DNA of 64,000 nucleotides from NCBI RefSeq assembly GCF_002575655.3, contig NC_053039.3, forward strand, positions 222,413,622 through 222,477,621, in the 5' to 3' direction. Each line of letters starts with the position of its first letter. The first letter of the stretch is position 1. Both the position numbers and the translations under genes were made by a program. The stretch is from Aegilops tauschii subsp. strangulata. Its lineage: Eukaryota > Streptophyta > Magnoliopsida > Poales > Poaceae. A model generated the notes under the pieces. It made no database searches. It saw only the letters and a program-made list of their open reading frames with translations, and was not told the origin of the DNA. Of this stretch, positions 57,853-64,000 are shown piece by piece.

Positions 57853-59558
57853 TGTTGGGAATCGTAGCATAATTTAAAATTTTCCTACGCTCACCAAGAT
57901 GCATCTATGGTGTATACTAGCAACGAGGGGAAAGGAGTGCATATACATACCCTTGTAGATCGCGAGCGGAAGCGTTCCAATGAACGTGGATGACGGAGTA
58001 GTACTCGCCGTGATCCAAATCACCGATGACCGAGTGCCGAACGGACGGCACCTCCGCGTTCAACACACGTACGGTGCAGCAACGTCTCCTCCTTCTTGAT
58101 CCAGCAAGGGGGAAGGAGAGGTTGATGTTGATCCAGCAGCACGACGGCATGGTGGTGGATGTAGCGGGTCTCCGGCAGGGCTTCGTCGAGCTTCTGCGAG
58201 AGAGAGAGGTGTTGCAGGGGAGGAGGGAGGCGCCCAAGGCTGTGTGTTGCTGCCCTCCCTCCCCCCCCTTATATAGGCCCCCTGGGGGGGCGCCAGCCCA
58301 GGGAGATGGGATCTCCAAGGGGGGGCGGCGGCCAAAGGGGTGCCTTGCCCCCCAAGGCAAGGGGGAAGCTCCCCCCTAGGGTTCCCAACCCTAGGCGCAT
58401 GGGGGGAGGCTCAAGGGGGGCGCCCCAGCCCACTAAGGGCTAGTTCCCTTCCACTTTCAGCCCACGGGGCCCTCCGGGATAGGTGGCCCCACCCGGTGGA
58501 CCCCCGGGACCTTTCCGGTGGTCCCGGTACAATACCGGTAACCCCCAAAACTTTCCCGGTGGCCGAAACTTGACTTCCTATATATAATTCTTCACCTCCG
58601 GACCATTCCGGAACCTCTCGTGACGTCCGGGATCTCATCCGGGACTCCGAATAACTTTCGGGTTTCCGCATACATATATCTCTACAACCCTAGCGTCACC
58701 GAACCTTAAGTGTGTAGACCTTACGGGTTCGGGAGACATGCAGACATGACCGAGACGCCTCTCCGGTCAATAACCAACAGCGGGATCTGGATACCCATGT
58801 TGGCTCCCACATGTTCCACGATGATCTCATCAGATGAACCACGGTGTCGAGGATTCAATCAATCCGTATGCAATTCCCTTTGTCAATCGGTATGTTACTT
58901 GCCCGAGATTCGATCGTCGGTATCCCAATACCTTGTTCAATCTTGTTACCGGCAAGTCTCTTTACTCGTACCGCAATGCATGATCCCGTGACTAACGCCT
59001 TAGTCACATTGAGCTCATTATGATGATGCATTACCGAGTGGGCCCAGAGATACCTCTCCGTCACACGGAGTGACAAATCCCAGTCTCGATCCGTGCCAAC
59101 CCAACAGACACTTTCGGAGATACCCGTAGTGCACCTTTATAGTCACCCAGTTACGTTGTGACGTTTCGCACACCCAAAGCACTCTTACGGTATCCGGGAG
59201 TTGCACGATCTCATGGTCTAAGGAAAAGATACTTGACATTGGAAAAGCTCTAGCAAACGAAACTACACGATCTTTTATGCTATGCTTAGGATTGGGTCTT
59301 GTCCATCACATCATTCTCCTAATGATGTGATCCCGTTATCAATGACATCCAATGTCCATAGTCAGGAAACCATGACTATCTATTGATCAACGAGCTAGTC
59401 AACTAGAGGCTTACTAGGGACACATTGTGGTCTATGTATTCACACATGTATTACGATTTCCGGACAATACAATTATAGCATGAACAATAGACTATTATCA
59501 TGAACAAAGAAATATAATAATAACCATTTATTATTGCCTCTAGGGCATATTTCCAACA
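57853..59558 (-). repeat. Shared LTR: 5' LTR of unit 1 and 3' LTR of unit 2
   Basis: 1,706 bp. The right side is directly followed by the polypurine tract (AGTGGGAGAC on the minus strand) of a second internal region, and the left side by a primer site. TATA box at 58269-58275 on the minus strand. Confidence 0.9.
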
Positions 59559-59590
59559 GTCTCCCACTTGCACTAGAGTCAATAATCTAG

Positions 59591-60720
59591 TTACATTGTG
59601 ATGAATCGAACACCCATTGCGTCCTGGTGTTGATCATGTTTTGCCCTAGGGAGAGGTTTAGTCAACGGATCTGCTACATTCAGGTCCGTATGTACTTTAC
59701 AAATATCTATGTCTCCATTTTGAACACTTTCACGAATGGAGTTGAAGCGACGCTTGATATGCCTGGTCTTCCTGTGAAACCTGGGCTCCTTCGCAAGGGC
59801 AATAGCTCCAGTGTTGTCACAGAAGAGAGTCATCGGGCCCGACGCATTGGGAATCACCCCTAGGTCGGTAATGAACTCCTTCATCCAAGACTGCTTCCTG
59901 TGCTGCCTCCGAGGCTGCCATGTACTCCGCTTCACATGTAGATCCCGCCATGACGCTTTGCTTGCAACTGCACCAGCTTACTGCTCCTCCATTCAAAATA
60001 TACACGTATCCGGTTTGTGACTTCGAGTCATCCAGATCTGTGTCGAAGCTAGCGTCGACGTAACCCTTTACGACGAGCTCTTCGTCACCTCCATAAACGA
60101 GAAACATATCCTTAGTCCTCTTCAGGTACTTCAGGATATTCTTGACCGCTGTCCAGTGTTCCATGCCGGGATTACGTTGGTACCTTCCTACCAAACTTAC
60201 GGCAAGGTTCACATCAGGTCTGGTACACAGCATGGCATACATAATAGACCCTATGGCCGAGGCATAGGGGATGACACTCATCTTTTCTATATCTTCTGCC
60301 GTGGTCGGGCATTGAGCCTTGCTCAATTGCACACCTTGCAATACAGGCAAGAACCCCTTCTTGGACTGATCCATACTGAACTTCTTCAATATCTTGTCAA
60401 GGTATGTACTCTGTGAAAGACCAATGAGGCGTCTTGATCTATCTCTATAGATCTTGATGCCTAATATATAAGCAGCTTCTCCAAGGTCCTTCATTGAAAA
60501 ACACTTATTCAAATAGGCCTTTATACTTTCCTAAAATTCTATATCATTTCCCATCAATAGTATGTCATCCACATATAATATGAGAAATGCTACAGAGCTC
60601 CCACTCACTTTCTTGTAAACACAGGCTTCTCCATAAGTCTGTGTAAACCCAAACGCTTTGATCATCTCATCAAAGCGAATGTTAGCATTCTTTGTTAGCA
60701 TTCTTAGGATCGACAAAACC
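59591..60720 (-). pseudogene. RNase H and C-terminal reverse transcriptase of Angela unit 2
   Basis: The frame 59817-60512 joins reverse transcriptase to RNase H without the frameshift of unit 1 (GGDEELVVKGYVDASFDTDL). It contains GAVSWCSCKQSVMAGSTCEA, then loses frame near 59886 through one extra base (CATCCAAGAC against CATCCAGAC). The remainder (59591-59935) gives CDNTGAIALAKEPRFHRKTR. The segment 60531-60716 holds YVDDILLMGNDIEF followed by a TAG at 60531-60533. About 50 bp present in unit 1 near 53650-53710 are deleted at about 60685. Confidence 0.85.
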
Positions 60721-62281
60721 TTCCGGCTGCATCATATACAACTCTTCCTTAAGGTAACCGTTAAGGAATGCCGTTTTGACGTCCATCTGCCATATCTCAT
60801 GATCATAGTATGCGGCAATTGCTAACATGATTCGGACGGACATCAGCTTCGCTACGGGTGAGAAAGTCTAATCGTAGTCAACCCCTTGAACTTGTCGATA
60901 ACCCTTAGCGACAAGTCGAGCTTTGTAGATGGTCACATTACCATCTGCGTCCGTCTTCTTCTTAAAGATCCATTTGTTTTCTATGGCTCGCCGCTCATCG
61001 GGCAAGTCAGTCAAAGTCCATACTTTGTTTTCATACATGGATTCTATCTCGGATTTCATGGCTTCTAGCCATTTGTCGGAATCCGGGCCCGCCATCGCTT
61101 CTTCATAGTTCGAAGGTTCACCGTTGTCTAACAACATGATTTCCAGGACAGGGTTGCCGTACCACTCTGGTGCGGAACGTGTCCTTGTGGACCTACGAAG
61201 TTCAGTAACTTTATCTGAAGCTTCATGATCATCATCATTAACTTCCTCCCCAGTCGGTGTAGGCACCACAGGAACATTTTCCCGCGCTGCGCTACTTTCC
61301 GGTACGGAAGGGGTGACTATCACCTCATCAAGTTCCACTTTCCTCCCACTCAATTCTTTCGAGAGAAACTCCTTCTCCAGAAAGGACCCGTTCTTGGCAA
61401 CGAAGATCTTGCCTTCGGATCTGAGGTAGAAGGTATACCCAATAGTTTCCTTAGGGTATCCTATGAAGACGCATTTTTCTGACTTGGGTTCGAGCTTTTC
61501 AGGTTGAAGTTTCTTGACAGAAGCATCGCATCCCCAAACTTTTAGAAACGACAGCTTAGGTTTCTTCCCAAACCATAATTCATACGGTGTCGTCTCAACG
61601 GATTTCGACGGAGCCCTATTTAAAGTGAATGCGGCAGTCTCTAAAGCATAGCCCCAAAATGAGAGCGGTAAATCGGTAAGAGACATCATAGATCACACCA
61701 TATCCAATAGAGTGCGATTACGATGTTCAGACACACCATTTCTCTGAGGTGTTCTAGGCGGCGTGAGTTGTGAAACTATTCCACATTTCCTTAAGTGTGT
61801 ACCAAATTCGTGACTTAAATATTCTCCACCACGATCTGATCGTAAGAATTTTATTTTTCTGTCACGTTGATTCTCAACTTCACTCTGAAATTCCTTGAAC
61901 TTTTCAAAGGTTTCAGACTTGTGTTTCATTAGGTAGACATACCCATATCTACTTAAATCATCAGTGAGAGTGAGAACATAACGATATCCTCCGCGAGCCT
62001 CAACACTCATTGGACCACACACATCGGTATGTATGATTTCCAATAAGTTGGTTGCTCGCTCCATTGTTCCGGAGAACGGAGTCTTGGTCATTTTACCCAT
62101 GAGGCATGGTTCGCACGTGTCAAATGATTCCTAATCAAGAGACTCCAAAAGTCCATCTGCAAGGAGCTTCTTCATGCGCTTTACACCAATGTGACCAAGG
62201 CGGCAGTGCCACAAGTATGTGGGACTATCGTTATCAACTTTACATCTTTTGGTATTCACACTATGAACATGTGTAACATCA
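60721..62281 (-). pseudogene. Reverse transcriptase N-terminal half, integrase and GAG-pre-integrase fragment of Angela unit 2
   Basis: The frame 61693-62100 keeps the integrase Asp lost in unit 1 (IIHTDVCGP) and the second Asp (RSDRGGEYLS). The frame 60868-61689 continues with SFWGYALETAAFTLNRAPSK and the reverse transcriptase start, up to a stop near 60868 (VQGVDYD). A stop lies between the frames at 61690-61692. From 62101 to 62281 a GAG-pre-integrase fragment remains, with the same TAG after SLD as unit 1. It ends at the deletion junction. Confidence 0.85.
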
Positions 62282-63480
62282 CGTCCGGAGAACTACTGGA
62301 TGGTCGTAAGGCTATTGGGTGCAGATGGATTTTAAAAGGGAAGACAGACAATGATGGTAAGTATCACCATTAAGAAAGCTCGACTTGTCATTAAGATGTT
62401 TTCCGACAAGTTCAAGGAGTTGACTACGATGAGATTTTCTCACTCGTAGCGATGCTAAGAGTCTGTTGGAACTATATTAGTAGTTACTGCATTATTTATG
62501 AAATCTTGCAGATAGGATGTCAAAACATTGTTTCCTCGACGATTTTCTTGTGGAAAGGTTATATGTGATACAACCAGATGGTTTTGTCAATCCTGAAAGA
62601 TGCTAACAAGTATGCAAAGCTCCAGCAATCCTTCTAAGGACTGGAGTAAGCATCTCGGAGTTGGAATGTACACTTTGATGAGATGATCAAAGATTTTGGG
62701 TTTATATAAAGTTTATGAGAAACTTATATTTCCAAAGAAGTGAGTGGGAGCACTATAGAATTTTTGATGAGTATATGTTGTTAACATATTGTTGATCAGA
62801 AATGATGTAGAATTTCTGGAAAGCATACAGGGTTATTTGAAAAGTGTTTTTCAATGGAAAACCTGGATTAAGCTACTTGAACTTTGAGCATCAAGATCTA
62901 TAAGGATAGATCAAAAACGCTCAATAGTACTTTCAAATGAATACATACCGTGACAAGATTTTGAAGGAGTTCAAAATAGATCAGCAAAGAAGGAGTTCTT
63001 GGCTGTGTTACAAGGTGTGAGTATTGAGTAAGACTCAAGACCTGACCACGGCAGAAGAGAGAGAAAGGACGAAGGTCGTCCCCTATGCTTTAGACGCAGG
63101 CTCTACGATATGCTATGCTGTGTACCGCACCTGAAGTGTGCCTTGCCATGAGTTAGTCAAGGGGTACAATAGTGATCCAGGAATGGATCACATGACAGCG
63201 GTCGAACTTATCCTTAGTAACTAGTGGACTAAGGAATTTTCTCAATTATGGAGGTGGTAAAAGAGTTCGTCGTAAAGGGTTACGACGATGCAAACTTTGA
63301 CACTAATCCGGATGACTCTGAGTAGTAAACCGGATTCGTATAGTAGAGCAGTTATTTGGAACAGCTCCAAGTAGCGCGTAGTAGCTGCATCTACAAGATG
63401 ACATAGAGATTTGTAAAGCACACATGGGTCTGAATGTTGCAGACTCGTTGACTAAAACCTCTCTCGTAAGCATAACATGA
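62282..63480 (+). pseudogene. Reverse transcriptase/RNase H remnant of the plus-strand Angela
   Basis: It begins LLDGRKAIGCRWILKGKTDN, the plus-strand counterpart of the reverse transcriptase start. It then follows the pol order at DNA level (CCAGATGGTTTTGTCAATCC, later GAAGTGAGTGGGAGC and RNase H-end-like text near 63410). It is dense with stops and small indels and has no catalytic box left in frame. Confidence 0.75.
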
Positions 63481-63640
63481 TCAAACCCTAGAACTCATTG
63501 AGTGTTAATCACATGGTGATGTGAACTAGATTATTGACTCTAGTAAACTCCTGGGTATTAGTCACATGGCGATGTGAACTTTGAGTGTTAATCACATGGT
63601 GATGTGAACTAGATAATTGACTCTAGTGCAAGTGGGAGAC
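63481..63640 (+). repeat. 3' untranslated repeats and polypurine tract of the plus-strand Angela
   Basis: GTGTTAATCACATGGTGATG or a close variant occurs at about 63502, 63555 and 63585. The polypurine-like AGTGGGAGAC lies at 63631-63640, directly before the LTR. Confidence 0.75.
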
Positions 63641-64000
63641 TGTTGGAAATATGCCCTAGAGGCAATAATAAAATGGTTATTATTGTATTTTCTTGTTCAT
63701 GATGATTGTCTATTGTTCATGCTATAATTGTATTAACTGGAAACCGTAATACATGTGTGAATACATAGACCACAACATGTCCCTAGTAAGCCTCTAGTTG
63801 ACTAGCTCGTTGATCAATAGATGGTTATGGTTTCCTGACCATGGACATTGGATGTCATTGATAACGGGATCACATCATTAGGAGAATGATGTGATGGACA
63901 AGACCCAATCCTAAGCATAGCACAAGATCGTGTAGTTCGTTTGCTAGAGCTTTTCTAATGTCAAGTATCATTTCCTTAGACCATGAGATTGTGCAACTCC
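63641..64000 (+). repeat. 3' LTR of the plus-strand Angela, truncated by the window
   Basis: The first 360 bp of the LTR match 46414-46773 with three substitutions by hand count. The rest lies outside the window. Confidence 0.9.

Larger units (their letters stand above)
50773..62281 (-). mobile_element. Minus-strand Angela tandem: LTR - internal - LTR - partial internal
   Basis: Unit 1 is complete: 3' LTR 50773-52528, internal 52529-57852, 5' LTR 57853-59558, total 8,786 bp, as expected for Angela. Directly after the second LTR a second internal region begins (59559-62281) with the same polypurine tract and the 3' half of pol. LTR 57853-59558 therefore serves both units. Unit 2 ends abruptly in the GAG-pre-integrase region at 62281. 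Beyond it the plus-strand Angela resumes in its reverse transcriptase part, so a deletion removed the rest of unit 2. Unit 1 and unit 2 are nearly identical, including some shared defects. Confidence 0.85.
46414..64000 (+). mobile_element. Angela/BARE-type copia element (plus strand), degenerate, interrupted, runs off the window
   Basis: The LTR begins TGTTGGAAATATGCCCTAGA, the hallmark of the Triticeae Angela/BARE/WIS group. The 5' LTR is 46414-48161 and the internal remnants are 48162-50772 and 62282-63640. The 3' LTR starts at 63641 and is cut by the window end. Between the remnants lies a minus-strand Angela tandem (50773-62281). The integrase region is missing, lost in the deletion that formed the junction at 62281. 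All coding sequence is riddled with stops, yet the comparable 360 bp of the two LTRs differ at only three sites. The left flank GGAAC (46409-46413) would be the target duplication; its partner is outside. Confidence 0.85.

Overview
This is repeat-dense nuclear DNA from a large-genome grass, almost certainly a Triticeae cereal (wheat, Aegilops or barley group). The evidence is the Angela/BARE/WIS-type copia LTRs (TGTTGGAAATATGCCCTAG...), Gypsy LTRs of Triticeae type, a CACTA transposon with subterminal repeats, and GT-AG introns. I see no intact host gene, no rRNA or tRNA gene and no CRISPR array. The window is a stack of nested transposable elements with decayed coding sequences.

Layer 1 (97-1663 and 40797-41300, minus strand) is one transposon-associated ORF. 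It is cut in two by a 39,133-bp CACTA transposon at 1664-40796 that has a TCC target duplication on both sides. The two halves are in the same reading frame across the insertion.

Layer 2 is the CACTA itself, about 14 kb once later insertions are subtracted. I find no transposase in it. It carries decayed gene copies: a DEDD 3'-5' exonuclease (2442-3160, minus), an F-box/LRR gene (20320-21383, minus), a possible B3 fragment (21568-21855, minus), a two-exon gene with a zf-XS-like finger (23292-24287, minus) and a B3-domain gene (28344-39937, plus). It also has subterminal repeats at both ends, a Stowaway-like MITE and two tandem arrays (336-388 bp and 95-96 bp units).

Layer 3 is three LTR retrotransposons inside the CACTA. 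The first is a complete LARD-like element without recognisable genes (3416-15371, minus, duplication CCGCG). The second is a 5'-truncated element (15847 to about 19752, minus). The third is a complete Gypsy element (30401-39592, plus, duplication GTAAG) with gag-protease and a large antisense gene but no reverse transcriptase or integrase. It sits exactly in the splice donor of the B3 gene.

Right of the CACTA, another Gypsy element begins with a 4.1-kb LTR at 41796. It is interrupted at 46414 by a plus-strand Angela copia element that runs to the end of the window. That Angela is itself interrupted by a minus-strand Angela tandem (50773-62281) with the structure LTR-internal-LTR-partial internal, ending in a deletion junction. 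All coding regions carry stops, frameshifts or lost catalytic residues. The elements can only have moved with proteins supplied from elsewhere.
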